DNA of 64,000 nt from NCBI RefSeq assembly GCF_000819885.1, contig NZ_CDBO01000073.1, forward strand, positions 1 to 64,000, read 5' to 3'. The position numbers were made by a program, and so were the translations under genes. Source of the DNA: Aeromonas fluvialis (lineage in GTDB: Bacteria; Pseudomonadota; Gammaproteobacteria; Enterobacterales; Aeromonadaceae). The notes beneath the pieces are model-generated. The model was not told where the DNA came from, made no database searches, and was given only the letters and a program-made list of their open reading frames with translations. Positions 53,347-62,413 of the stretch are shown here, one piece after another (positions within the stretch are counted from its first letter, which is position 1; each line of letters begins with the position of its first letter).

Positions 53347-53378
53347 ATCTGACCGTCAACTGACGACGAGGAGCGATA

Positions 53379-54059
53379 ATGGGCCACATCATAGTGACAG
53401 GTGCCGGTTCCGGTCTGGGCCGGGCCCTGACCATCGGGCTGGTTGAACGGGGCAATCGGGTCGCCATGATGGGGCGGCGTTATCAGAAACTGCAGGAGCA
53501 AGAACAGCTGCTCGGCAAGGCGGTGATCGGTATCGCCGCCGATCTCTCTCACCACGAAGAGGTGGAGATGGCCTTTACCGCGGCGGTGGAGTGGGGCGGC
53601 CTGCCCGACCGGGTGATCCACTGCGCCGGGGTGGGCGAGTTTGGTCCGGTCGGTGTCTACACCGCCGAGCAGATCTGCCGGGTGGTGGAGAGCAACCTTA
53701 TTTCCACCATTCTGGTGGCTCAGCAGACGGTGCGGCTCATCGGCGAGAAGGGCGGGGTGCTGGCCAATGTGCTCTCCTCCGCCGCGCAGGTGGGCAAGAC
53801 CAACGAGAGCCTCTACTGTGCCTCCAAATGGGGGATGCGCGGCTTTCTCGAATCCTTGCGCGCCGAGTTGAAAGGCTCGCCCTTGCGGTTGGTCAACCTC
53901 TACCCGAGCGGGATCCGCAGCGAGTTTTGGGACAACTCGGATCACGTAGACCCGAGTGGTTTCATGACTCCGGAAGATGCGGCGGCCTATATGCTCGATG
54001 CGCTGGAAGCACGCAGCAGTTGCCACGTGACCGATCTCTATATTGGTCGCAATCCCTGA
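53379..54059 (+). CDS. Short-chain dehydrogenase/reductase
   Basis: A 226-residue classical SDR: cofactor site TGAGSGLGRALTIG, NAG-equivalent CAGVGEFG, catalytic Ser in VLSSAAQVG and YCASK (Tyr/Lys). Substrate unknown. ATG with GAGGAG upstream. It follows the barrel gene and its duplicated tail. Confidence 0.93.
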   Translation: MGHIIVTGAGSGLGRALTIGLVERGNRVAMMGRRYQKLQEQEQLLGKAVIGIAADLSHHEEVEMAFTAAVEWGGLPDRVIHCAGVGEFGPVGVYTAEQICRVVESNLISTILVAQQTVRLIGEKGGVLANVLSSAAQVGKTNESLYCASKWGMRGFLESLRAELKGSPLRLVNLYPSGIRSEFWDNSDHVDPSGFMTPEDAAAYMLDALEARSSCHVTDLYIGRNP

Positions 54060-54094
54060 GTGTGACCCGGTTGCGGTCGTCAGCATACGGAAAC

Positions 54095-54122
54095 AAAAAG
54101 CGCGCCAAATGGCGCGCTTTTC
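54095..54122. terminator. Bidirectional terminator between SDR and proS
   Basis: AAAAAGCGCGCC-AAAT-GGCGCGCTTTT between convergent genes. Confidence 0.93.
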
Positions 54123-54142
54123 TATGTCGGCAAGGGGGCGAA

Positions 54143-55867
54143 TTAACGGCCCAGCTTGCCCTTGATCATGGCGATAATCTCGCCGATGGCCACTTCCTGC
54201 TTCTCGCCGGTGCGGCGGCACTTGTACTCCACCACGCCGTTGTCCAGACCGCGATCGCCGATGACGATGGCGTGCGGGATGCCCAGCAGCTCCATGTCGG
54301 CGAACATCACGCCCGGGCGCTCTTTACGGTCGTCGAACAGCACATCAACACCGGCCGCTTGCAGCTCGGCGTAGAACTGCTGTGCCTGCTCGGCCACGCG
54401 CTCGGACTTGTGCATGTTCATCGGCACGATGGCAACGATGAACGGAGCGATGGCGTCCGGCCAGATAATGCCGTACTGGTCGTTGTTCTGCTCGATGGCG
54501 GCAGCCACCAGTCGGGAAACCCCGATACCGTAGCAACCCATCTCCATAGTGACGGACTTGCCAGCTTCGTTCAGCACGCTCGCCTTCATCGCTTCGGAGT
54601 ACTTGGTACCCAGCTGGAAGATATGGCCCACTTCGATACCGCGCTTGAGCAGCAGCTTGCCCTGGCCGCATGGGCTCGGGTCGCCTTCTACCACGTTGCG
54701 CAGGTCGGCCACTTCATAGGTAGCGATGTCGCGATCCCAGTTGGCACCGGTCAGGTGGAAGCTGGTTTCGTTGGCGCCGCAGACGAAGTCCGCCAGGTGG
54801 GCGGCGCTGCGATCGACGATGATGCGACCGGCAAAGCCGACCGGGCCGATGGAACCTGCATCGCAACCGGCGGCAGCTTTGATCTGCTCGTCGTTGGCGA
54901 AGGTGAGCGGGTTGGCAACACCAGAGAGCTTCTCGGCCTTGATTTCGTTCAGCTCGTGGTCGCCACGCAGTACCAGCGCGATAACGGCCTGCTTGCCGTG
55001 CTCGTCCTCTTCACCCAGTACCAGCAGGGTCTTGGCAATGGCGGTCGGTGCCACGTTCAGGAAAGTAGCCACTTCCTCGATGGTGTGGACAGCCGGGGTG
55101 GCAACCTTGGTCAGGGCCGCGGTAGCAGCAGCGCGCTCGCCAGCCGGTGCCAGCGCTTCGGCCATCTCGATGTTGGCGGCGTAATCGGAGCTGTCGGAGA
55201 AGGCGATCAGATCTTCACCGCTCTCGGCCAGCACCTGGAATTCGTGGGAACCAGTGCCCCCGATGGAGCCGGTATCGGCCTGCACCGGACGGAAGTTCAG
55301 ACCCATGCGGGTGAAGGCGGTGCAGTAGGCTGCGTGCATCTTCTCGTAGGTATCGACCAGGGATTCCTTGTCGATGTGGAAGGAGTAGGCATCTTTCATC
55401 AGGAATTCGCGGCCACGCATCACGCCGAAACGGGGGCGCACTTCATCGCGGAACTTGGTCTGGATCTGGTAGAGGTTGAGCGGCAGCTGCTTGTAGCTGT
55501 TCACTTCGTAACGGACCAGCGCAGTGATCACCTCTTCGTGGGTTGGGCCCAGCACGAAGGGGCGGTTGTGACGGTCGGTCAGACGGCACAGCTCGGGACC
55601 GTAGTCATCCCAGCGGCCGGACTCCTGCCACAGCTCGGCAGGCTGCACCACCGGCATGGAGACTTCGATGGCACCCGCATTGTTCATCTCTTCGCGAACA
55701 ATGCTCTCGATTTTCTTCAGGACCCGCAGACCGGTTGGCAACCAGGCATACATGCCGGAGGCCAGTTTACGGATCATCCCGGCGCGCAGCATCAGCTGGT
55801 GGCTGACAACTTCAGCGTCGGAGGGGGTTTCCTTGAGAGTGGAAAGCAGATATTGGCTGGTACGCAT
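54143..55867 (-). CDS. proS: Prolyl-tRNA synthetase
   Basis: A 574-residue class II synthetase of the bacterial type. Motif 2 region [19 protein letters not shown], an inserted YbaK-like editing domain (about 225-395) that clears Ala-tRNA(Pro), motif 3 [17 protein letters not shown], and a C-terminal anticodon-binding domain ([20 protein letters not shown]). Full length. About 275 bases upstream of its start are non-coding and include an imperfect hairpin GCAGGC...GCCTGC at about 56024-56042. Confidence 0.97.
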   Translation of the reverse strand: MRTSQYLLSTLKETPSDAEVVSHQLMLRAGMIRKLASGMYAWLPTGLRVLKKIESIVREEMNNAGAIEVSMPVVQPAELWQESGRWDDYGPELCRLTDRHNRPFVLGPTHEEVITALVRYEVNSYKQLPLNLYQIQTKFRDEVRPRFGVMRGREFLMKDAYSFHIDKESLVDTYEKMHAAYCTAFTRMGLNFRPVQADTGSIGGTGSHEFQVLAESGEDLIAFSDSSDYAANIEMAEALAPAGERAAATAALTKVATPAVHTIEEVATFLNVAPTAIAKTLLVLGEEDEHGKQAVIALVLRGDHELNEIKAEKLSGVANPLTFANDEQIKAAAGCDAGSIGPVGFAGRIIVDRSAAHLADFVCGANETSFHLTGANWDRDIATYEVADLRNVVEGDPSPCGQGKLLLKRGIEVGHIFQLGTKYSEAMKASVLNEAGKSVTMEMGCYGIGVSRLVAAAIEQNNDQYGIIWPDAIAPFIVAIVPMNMHKSERVAEQAQQFYAELQAAGVDVLFDDRKERPGVMFADMELLGIPHAIVIGDRGLDNGVVEYKCRRTGEKQEVAIGEIIAMIKGKLGR

Positions 55868-56142
55868 CGCGGTAGACCTTAGCTAGAACGGGCGCGGGGC
55901 CCAGGATAATTTCAAGGGCGGAATTTTAACAGGCTGGGCGTTATGGCCCAAGGGCTAAATTTGCCGCAACCCGAAAGGTGGCAACGGCCGGCAGATGACC
56001 AAGGGGTAATGACCATTGCAACAAGCAGGCTTTTTATGCCTGCAATTTGGCCGGATCTCCGCTAAACTCTGCCACCTTTTCTCGATGGGCATGGCTTTTC
56101 CGCGTCCATCACCCCCCATTTTTAGTACTTTTGGAGCCGCTC

Positions 56143-57495
56143 ATGCCGTTAGTGGGACATCAACACCAGATCGAGATCCTGGAACTGACCGACAAAGGAG
56201 ATGGCAAAGGACGCCTGTTCGATCGCCCCCTGTTTGTCGAAGGTCTGCTGCCCGGTGAGCAGGCGCTGGTGGAGCTGACCGAGGTCAAGCCGAACTATCT
56301 GCACGGCAAGGTCGCCGAGCTGCTTCACCCCTCCGCCGATCGGGTTGCCGATTTCTGCCCCAATACCGAGTGCGGTGGCTGTCAGGTACGTCCGCTGGCC
56401 TATCCGGCCCAGCTCAAGCTCAAGCAGGCACTGGTGCAGAGCGCACTGGAGCAGGCCGGGCTGGGTGACACTCCGGTCAAGGATATCCTTGGCATGGCGA
56501 GCCCGTTCGCCTATCGCAACAAGGCGCAATATGCGGTGCGTGGCTGCGAGGCGGGCGCCGAGATCGGTTTTTATCGCAAGCACTCCCACGATCTCATCAC
56601 CGCCGATGACTGCGCGGTGCAGGACTCGCTGCACGTGGAGCTGAACGCCCGGGTGCGCAACTGGATGCGTGAGCACGACATCAAAGCCTATGACGAGGTA
56701 GCCCACACTGGCTGCGTGCGCAACCTGATGACCCGCAAGGGGTTCAAGAGTGGCGAGCTGATGGTGGTGCTGGTGACCCTGGGCGAGGAGCTGCCGTTCG
56801 AAGCCGAGCTGCTGGCGGCCCTGCAGGATCTGCCGGTGACTACCCTGGTGCAGAACATCAATGATGAGCGCACCAACCGCATTCTGGGTGCCAGCAACCG
56901 GGTGCTGCTGGGCAGCGGGGTGATCCGCGACAAGATCCACGAGCTCGAGTTCGAGATCTCGCCGCTCTCCTTCTTCCAGAACAACCCGACCCAGACCGAT
57001 GTGCTCTACTCCAGTGCCCTCGAGTATGCCGAGCTGACCGGCAACGAGACGGTGTTCGACATCTATTGCGGTATCGGCACCATCTCCTTGTTCCTGGCTG
57101 GCAAAGCCGCCAAGGTAGTCGGGATCGAGTCGGTGGCGAGCGCCATCAGCGATGCCCGTCGCAACGCCGCCCTCAACGGCATCGAGCAGACCGAGTTCCA
57201 CGTCGGCAAGGCCGAGCAGCTGATGCCCGAGCTGCACGCCCAGGGTGTGACCGCTGATGTGGTGGTGATGGACCCGCCGCGCAAAGGCTGTGACAAGGCG
57301 GTACTGCAGACCCTGGTGGCCATGGCACCCCGTCGTCTGGTCTATGTCTCCTGCAACCCGCAGACCCTGGCCCGCGACCTTGCCTGGCTGGTCAAGCAGG
57401 GCTTCGTGTTGGACGAGGTACAGCCGGTCGATATGTTCCCGCACTCCATGCATGTGGAAGCGGTTGCCCGCCTGAGCTTGCCCGCCAAGGCGTGA
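56143..57495 (+). CDS. RlmCD-like 23S rRNA m5U methyltransferase (TrmA/RlmC/RlmD family)
   Basis: A 450-residue enzyme: N-terminal TRAM domain (EILELTDKGDGKGRLFDRPLFVEGLLPGE), Fe-S cysteines in FCPNTECGGCQVRPL, and a SAM domain with DIYCGIGTISLFLAG, DPPRKGCD and the catalytic YVSCNPQTLARDL, ending VQPVDMFPHSMHVE. The catalytic half looks more like the double-specific RlmCD/YefA group of Firmicutes than E. coli RlmD (DPARAG, DLFCGMGNF). Target U could be 747, 1939 or both. Start at MPLVGHQHQ with GGAG; frame open further upstream. Confidence 0.88.
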   Translation: MPLVGHQHQIEILELTDKGDGKGRLFDRPLFVEGLLPGEQALVELTEVKPNYLHGKVAELLHPSADRVADFCPNTECGGCQVRPLAYPAQLKLKQALVQSALEQAGLGDTPVKDILGMASPFAYRNKAQYAVRGCEAGAEIGFYRKHSHDLITADDCAVQDSLHVELNARVRNWMREHDIKAYDEVAHTGCVRNLMTRKGFKSGELMVVLVTLGEELPFEAELLAALQDLPVTTLVQNINDERTNRILGASNRVLLGSGVIRDKIHELEFEISPLSFFQNNPTQTDVLYSSALEYAELTGNETVFDIYCGIGTISLFLAGKAAKVVGIESVASAISDARRNAALNGIEQTEFHVGKAEQLMPELHAQGVTADVVVMDPPRKGCDKAVLQTLVAMAPRRLVYVSCNPQTLARDLAWLVKQGFVLDEVQPVDMFPHSMHVEAVARLSLPAKA

Positions 57496-57516
57496 GTCAT
57501 CGCCTGATACTCGCCC

Positions 57517-57551
57517 ATAAAAAAACGACGCCAGCTGGCGTCGTTTTTTTA
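57517..57551. terminator. Bidirectional terminator between rRNA methylase and pqiC
   Basis: AACGACGCC-AGCT-GGCGTCGTT with A7 and T7 flanks. Confidence 0.95.
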
Positions 57552-57577
57552 TCTCTGCAATCAGGGGTGGGGGCCGA

Positions 57578-58150
57578 TTAGCTGGCGCTCAGGCGCACCT
57601 CGGTGGCGATTTGGTCGAGCAGTTGTTGCCACCCTTGACCCAGTTCCCTGACCAGCGCGTTGTAGCCATCGGCCGGCAGCACCCGCTCCTGACGGAAGGG
57701 GGCATCGCGCAGCACGGTGCCATCTTCCGCCAGCAGGCGCCAGCGACCGCTCAGCACTGCACTGCCATCGTGACGTCCCTGAAAGCGCTCCACCGAGATG
57801 CTCAGCTGCGGCCCCTTGCGGGCCCCGTCCTGGCGGACTACCCAGCCCGGCAGACGGGTCGAGAGACCATTGAGGGTGAGCTGGTTGAGCTGGTCATTGA
57901 GGGAGCCTGCCCAGCGATGGTGCTCGGTGAAGTGCAGCTCCTGCCCCTCCAGCTGATAGACCAGACTGATCCGGTCGAGTTGGCTAGCCAGCCTCACCGG
58001 ACGCAGCACCAGCTGGTGCTGCGGTTGGGCCGGAGTCGCCAGGGGGGGCTGGCTGTCTCCGTTCAGCGAGTAGTAGTGCAGGCTGGGCTGAGTGCTGCTG
58101 CAGCCCGCCAGCAGGGCGAGCAGCCCCAGCGTCAGGATCTGTTTTTTCAT
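57578..58150 (-). CDS. pqiC: PqiC lipoprotein of the Pqi lipid-transport complex
   Basis: A 190-residue outer-membrane lipoprotein (LLALLAGC, Cys 17) with the ABC-type/PqiC domain (LHYYSLNG; LVLRPVRLASQLDRISLVYQLEGQEL). It docks PqiB at the outer membrane. The ATG overlaps the pqiB stop by 4 bases. Confidence 0.93.
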   Translation of the reverse strand: MKKQILTLGLLALLAGCSSTQPSLHYYSLNGDSQPPLATPAQPQHQLVLRPVRLASQLDRISLVYQLEGQELHFTEHHRWAGSLNDQLNQLTLNGLSTRLPGWVVRQDGARKGPQLSISVERFQGRHDGSAVLSGRWRLLAEDGTVLRDAPFRQERVLPADGYNALVRELGQGWQQLLDQIATEVRLSAS

Positions 58151-59796
58151 TGTTTGCCTCGCTTGGGCTCAGGGTCCAGAGGACGGGAGCGGTCGAAGAT
58201 CAGTGAACTGGGCTGTTCGTTGAGGGAGTGCACCAGCGGCTGCAGCTCGCGCATCAACTGGTTGAGCGTCTGTATGGATTGACGCAGGTCCTGATTGGTT
58301 TGCGACTGGGCATCATAGGCCTGCAAGGTCTCCTGCAACTGCTTCAGGCTCTGGTTAAGAGACGCGGGTAGTTGCTGGGTTGCATCCTTGCTGGTTAGCT
58401 TGTCCAGATTGGCGCTGACCGCATTGATGTTCTTCAGGGTGCCATCCAGGGTGGTGAGGGAACCGTTGACCTTGGTCAGGGTGGTTGCCATATCCATGTC
58501 GACAAACTTGTCGAGGATGAGGTTCACCTTGCGCTCGATCTGATCCAGCCCGCCGGCTACGGTCGGGAAGATATAATGATTGGCCACCTTGGTCTGCGAA
58601 AATTTTGGAGCATCCGGATAGAAGTTAAGATCGATGATCTTGCCACCGGTCACGATACTGGTTGTCTTCAGGCTGGCACGCAATCCCTCCTTGAAGCGCT
58701 GCTCGAGCAGGGTACGCCACTGATTTTGTTCTTTCTTGGTGTAGAGGTGGGAGATACGCTGCACCTCGATGCGGGCCAATACCGGGATCTTGCGACTATG
58801 GAATAGCTGACGTCCTTTCTGATCAATGAGATAGGGGGCAGAGATGACGGTGCCGATGCGGATGCCGCGATATTGCACGGCGGCCCCGGGGTGCAGGCCG
58901 GCGATGTTGTCATCAAACATGAAGACGTAGTCGATAAACTGATCCAGGTTACCGGCCAGCACGCTCGCCTCATCCTGAAACAGGGCGAACTCCTCGCGCT
59001 GTGTGACCGGATTACCGGGCGACCAGCCTGCGGGCAGACCCATGGTGATGCCACCATCGAGCAGGCTCTCCAGTGAATCCATTTTCACTTTCATCCCCTC
59101 GCTGCTCATGGAAACCTCGAATGCCGGGGTTAACCAGAAGCGAGAATTACTGGTCACCAGCACATCGTAAGGCGCGTTGATGAAGATTTGGTACTGCATC
59201 TCTATCTTCTCGGGGATAAATTTGGCCTCTTCCACCTGGCCAATGGTGAACCCCTGGTAGTTGATAGGTGAACCTTCTCCCAGTGCGCGGGCATCTCGGC
59301 TGGAGAGGACCAGGCGCAGCCCCTTGGCATCCTGCGAGGCGAGGGGGGGCTTCTCGAGCATGGTATAATGGCCACGGCTCTTGCCCTTCTTGCCGGGCGC
59401 CAGCTCGATATAGGCGCCGGAGAGCAGAGTCCCCAGACCCGATACCCCTTCCCGGCCGACCCTGGGCTTGACCACCCAGAACTTGCTGTCGCCGCGTAGC
59501 ATGCCGGCGGCATCATTGCTCAGCCGCCCTTTGAGAATGGCATGGCTGTAATCGTCGCTCAGCCCGACCGTTTCGATGCGGCCGACCTCGACATCCCTGG
59601 AGCGGATTACCGTCTTGCCTGCCACTATGCCTTCGGCGGTGGCGACCGTCAGGGTGAAGCTGGGGCCCTGGGAGTACCAGTGCTGGAACAGCATCCAGAT
59701 ACCGATGACCAGCGCCAACAGCGGCACCATCCAGATTGCGGCGGCCGAACTCAGAAAATCAGAGCCCGGTTGCCATCTTTTTTTACGCTCACTCAC
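58147..59796 (-). CDS. pqiB: PqiB, MCE-domain lipid-transport tunnel protein
   Basis: A 549-residue periplasm-spanning protein: one N-terminal membrane helix (about 15-37), three MCE domains (about 42-130, 157-215, 283-385; e.g. GIVAGKTVIRSRDVEVGRIETVGL) and a long C-terminal coiled coil (about 430-530). PqiABC moves lipids between membranes. GTG start with AAGGAGA. Overlaps pqiA by 8 bases. Confidence 0.95.
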   Translation of the reverse strand: MSERKKRWQPGSDFLSSAAAIWMVPLLALVIGIWMLFQHWYSQGPSFTLTVATAEGIVAGKTVIRSRDVEVGRIETVGLSDDYSHAILKGRLSNDAAGMLRGDSKFWVVKPRVGREGVSGLGTLLSGAYIELAPGKKGKSRGHYTMLEKPPLASQDAKGLRLVLSSRDARALGEGSPINYQGFTIGQVEEAKFIPEKIEMQYQIFINAPYDVLVTSNSRFWLTPAFEVSMSSEGMKVKMDSLESLLDGGITMGLPAGWSPGNPVTQREEFALFQDEASVLAGNLDQFIDYVFMFDDNIAGLHPGAAVQYRGIRIGTVISAPYLIDQKGRQLFHSRKIPVLARIEVQRISHLYTKKEQNQWRTLLEQRFKEGLRASLKTTSIVTGGKIIDLNFYPDAPKFSQTKVANHYIFPTVAGGLDQIERKVNLILDKFVDMDMATTLTKVNGSLTTLDGTLKNINAVSANLDKLTSKDATQQLPASLNQSLKQLQETLQAYDAQSQTNQDLRQSIQTLNQLMRELQPLVHSLNEQPSSLIFDRSRPLDPEPKRGKQ

Positions 59797-61060
59797 GCTC
59801 GCGTTCTCCTTGTTGTAAATCCCAGATGAGGCGGGGGTCGAAACTCATGGCGGCGACCATGGTAATCAGCACCACACCTGCAAAGGCGACGGCCGCGGGG
59901 CCGGGGTAGATGGTCATCAGATTGCCGAGGCGAATAAGGCCCGCCAGAATGGCTACCACGAAGACATCGATCATCGACCAGCGCCCGACAAATTCGGTCA
60001 TGCGATAGAGTTTGAGCTTGCTGAGGGGCGACTCAGCATGGCCGCGTTGTACCATGTAGCAGAGCCAGAACAGCGCCACTATTTTCACCAGCGGCACCAC
60101 CACGCTGGCGACAAAGATCACCGCCGCAATGGGGTAGGAACCCATGGCCCAGAGTAGCACCACGCCGCCCAGGATGGTGGAGGGACTGTTATCGCCAAGA
60201 AACACCGTATCCATGATGGGATAAAGGTTGGCGGGAACATAGAGAATGGCGGAGGTGAACAACAGCGCCCAGGTGCGGTTCAGGCCACCCGGTTTGCGGG
60301 CGTGGAGATGACCGCCGCAGCGGGAACAGTGGTGGCTGCCCACTTCGCTCAGGGCGCCACAGATGTGGCAAGCCACCAGGCCGGACTCCAGCGCCCCGGC
60401 TTCAGAGTTGATCTCGCGCGGCTCGGTGGGGCCGAACAGCCGCTGCCAGAGCCACATCCGATCCAGTGACGAGATCATCTTGACCAGCAACAGGGTGTAG
60501 CCGACGAAAGCCCAGAACGACAGGCCCATATGGATGTCAGCCATCCCCATTAGCTTGACCAGCGAGATAAGCACCCCCACCAGAAAGACATCCACCATCA
60601 GCCAGGGTTTTATCCGGCACAATAGGCGGCCGAGGGAACGCAGCGCCTTGCTGTGGAGATCCTTGTCTATCCGCCACAGCACCAGCATGATGGAGCCCAT
60701 ATAGACCAGTGGCAGGCCGATCAGGGTGGTGCTCAGGATGGCACCGAGAAACAGGTATCCCTCGTCTACCAGGGTCGAGATGCACTGAATAAAGGTCATG
60801 TCCTGCCCGACCCCCTTGGCCGAGAAAGACATGAAGGTAAAGGTGTTGGAGAGTACAAACATGATGAGCGCCGCAACCCCGTAGGAGAGCGGCCGCAACT
60901 CCTGCTGCGGCAGATGGCAGCTCAGGGTATGGCCGCAGCGCGGGCAACAGCTTGCCTGCCCCACCTCGAGCTGCGTGGCCGGGATCAGCAGGTCACACTC
61001 TTCGCAGGCAGTGGCATCATGAACATAGCTGGCGTGGTGTTGGTGTGAAACCGAATGCAA
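59789..61060 (-). CDS. pqiA: PqiA inner-membrane protein
   Basis: A 423-residue protein with two PqiA repeats, each with a zinc-ribbon-like Cys pair set (CEECDLLIP...CCPRCGHTL; CHICGALSEVGSHHCSRCG) and four membrane helices (WSMIDVFVVAILAGLIRLGNLMTIYPG). First gene of pqiABC. The start appears to be TTG 61060, seven bases after GGGG; there is no ATG before the first Cys motif. Confidence 0.93.
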   Translation of the reverse strand: MHSVSHQHHASYVHDATACEECDLLIPATQLEVGQASCCPRCGHTLSCHLPQQELRPLSYGVAALIMFVLSNTFTFMSFSAKGVGQDMTFIQCISTLVDEGYLFLGAILSTTLIGLPLVYMGSIMLVLWRIDKDLHSKALRSLGRLLCRIKPWLMVDVFLVGVLISLVKLMGMADIHMGLSFWAFVGYTLLLVKMISSLDRMWLWQRLFGPTEPREINSEAGALESGLVACHICGALSEVGSHHCSRCGGHLHARKPGGLNRTWALLFTSAILYVPANLYPIMDTVFLGDNSPSTILGGVVLLWAMGSYPIAAVIFVASVVVPLVKIVALFWLCYMVQRGHAESPLSKLKLYRMTEFVGRWSMIDVFVVAILAGLIRLGNLMTIYPGPAAVAFAGVVLITMVAAMSFDPRLIWDLQQGERERE

Positions 61061-61201
61061 GATAAAACCCCAGATTTGGCTCGCAAGAGAACCGGAAGTT
61101 GCGATTATCGCAGTTGTCCCGGTCTGCGACCAGAGCTAGTTACAATTGTCATGGTTCGGCGATCCGCCCCGCCGCTATTGCTGGCGGGAGTGAGAATGAC
61201 T

Positions 61202-61230
61202 TTGACAAGCCAGTGACCATTTAGCACAAT
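61202..61230 (+). promoter_or_regulatory. Sigma-70 promoter of the Hfq-like gene
   Basis: A consensus TTGACA and CACAAT are 17 bases apart, 34 bases before the start codon. Confidence 0.6.
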
Positions 61231-61264
61231 CAAGCGCCACTTTTTTTCCGCGGGACAATAATTT

Positions 61265-61624
61265 ATGACAACTGAATCCCCAAGCTACTCCACCATTGAG
61301 CAAGCCTTCTCCCTCGGGAACGGGCAAGATTCTGCCCTCAACTGGTTGCGCAAGAACCGCAGTCAGGTCGCCATTTTTTTGGTGAGTGGCATCAAGCTGG
61401 AAGGCTCCATCAGCGGGTTTGATCAGTACAGCGTGCTGTTGACCGATGCACACGGCAATCAGCAGCTGGTCTACAAGGCCAAGATCTCCACCATCGCCAT
61501 GCACACAGGCCGGCCGCAGGTGAACATCCAGCGCGCTCGCAAACCGCGGGTCTCCATGGCGCCGCGTCCACACGGTGCGCCGGGTCGCTATGATGACAAT
61601 CAGGGCGGCGGTAACAACGAGTAA
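61265..61624 (+). CDS. Divergent Hfq paralogue (Sm-like RNA-binding protein)
   Basis: A 119-residue protein whose centre is an Hfq Sm fold: QDSALNWLRKNRSQVAIFLV and SGIKLEGSISGFDQYSVLL (Sm1, about 22-58), then QLVYKAKISTIAM (Sm2). Against E. coli Hfq, QD of the proximal face, the rim basic residues (RRER becomes RKNR), GIKL and the YK of YKH are kept; H57 becomes A, Y25 becomes F, and the loop before Sm2 is two residues longer. It has an extra N-terminal 17 residues and a basic then Gly/Asn-rich tail. It is not in the miaA-hflX context of canonical hfq. Ribosome site weak. Confidence 0.85.
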   Translation: MTTESPSYSTIEQAFSLGNGQDSALNWLRKNRSQVAIFLVSGIKLEGSISGFDQYSVLLTDAHGNQQLVYKAKISTIAMHTGRPQVNIQRARKPRVSMAPRPHGAPGRYDDNQGGGNNE

Positions 61625-61672
61625 TCGCCAGCCTCGCACTCCCCGCCGACGCGCCCTGCGTCAGTGGCTGAC

Positions 61673-61719
61673 GGAGCTGGCGCTCATTCTCAACCCTGTC
61701 CCGTATGAGCGCCAGCTCC
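61673..61719 (+). other. Long stem-loop in the 3' region of the Hfq-like gene
   Basis: A 15-bp perfect stem GGAGCTGGCGCTCAT / ATGAGCGCCAGCTCC with a 17-base loop, 48 bases after the Hfq-like stop and immediately before a classic terminator. It is not followed by T. Confidence 0.75.
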
Positions 61720-61722
61720 GGT

Positions 61723-61752
61723 TATCGCCCCCTTGTCGGGCGATATTTTTTT
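61723..61752 (+). terminator. Terminator after the Hfq-like gene
   Basis: TATCGCCC-CCTTGTC-GGGCGATA followed by seven T. Confidence 0.9.
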
Positions 61753-61757
61753 GCCTG

Positions 61758-62348
61758 CTACTCGACCAGTTCGACCGGCTTTCCCACCTTGACCAAGCAG
61801 GTCTGCATGCCTGCTGCCTCACCGGCCTGCACACCGATACCGGTATCTTCAAACACCAGACAGCCTGACGGCTCGACGCCCAGTTTGCTGGCCACCAGCA
61901 GGAAGGTGTCCGGGTTGGGTTTGTGCCGCTTCACGTCGTCGGCCGTGACCACCACGGAGAAGTAGCGATCCAGCCCGGTGTTGCGCAGCACCGCCTCGGC
62001 GTTACTGCGAGGAGAGCCGGTGCCTATCCCCATCGGAATGATGCCGTGATAGCGCTCGACCAGCGCCTGCATGGCGGGGAAGACAGTCGCCTTGTGCAAG
62101 TTGGCCACATAGTGGGCCGTCTTGCAGCGGGTCACCTCGAGCGGGTCGAGGGGGAGCTGCTGCGCCTGTGCGACCAGCAGGGCTATCTTGCGGCTCGGCA
62201 TACCGCCCAGTTCATAGAACCAGTCGGCATCGAAGCGAAAGTCAAATTCGCGGGCGGTGTGTTCCCAGGCGGCGAGGTGGAGTGGCATGGAGTCGACCAG
62301 GGTGCCATCGAGGTCGAAGACCAGGCCTTGGAATCCAGAAAGTGTCAT
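61758..62348 (-). CDS. HAD-family sugar phosphatase, YqaB-like
   Basis: A 196-residue HAD hydrolase: nucleophile motif VFDLDGTLVDSMPLHLAAWE, motif II GIGTGSPRSNAEAVL, Lys in HKPNPDTFLLVA and acidic motif VFEDTGIGVQAG. E. coli YqaB acts on fructose-1-phosphate and 6-phosphogluconate. The start is at MTLSGFQG; upstream codons of the open frame are not family-like. Convergent with the Hfq-like gene. Confidence 0.92.
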   Translation of the reverse strand: MTLSGFQGLVFDLDGTLVDSMPLHLAAWEHTAREFDFRFDADWFYELGGMPSRKIALLVAQAQQLPLDPLEVTRCKTAHYVANLHKATVFPAMQALVERYHGIIPMGIGTGSPRSNAEAVLRNTGLDRYFSVVVTADDVKRHKPNPDTFLLVASKLGVEPSGCLVFEDTGIGVQAGEAAGMQTCLVKVGKPVELVE

Positions 62349-62413
62349 GGTGCGGGTCAGCCTCTGAAAAAAGGGAGTCCATTCTAGCCAGCGCCCTCCC
62401 GGCTCGCCATCAC

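Noticed and set aside
53591-55882. 763-codon plus-strand open frame across the SDR gene and proS
   Set aside because: Covers parts of two real genes in another frame and strand; no motif.
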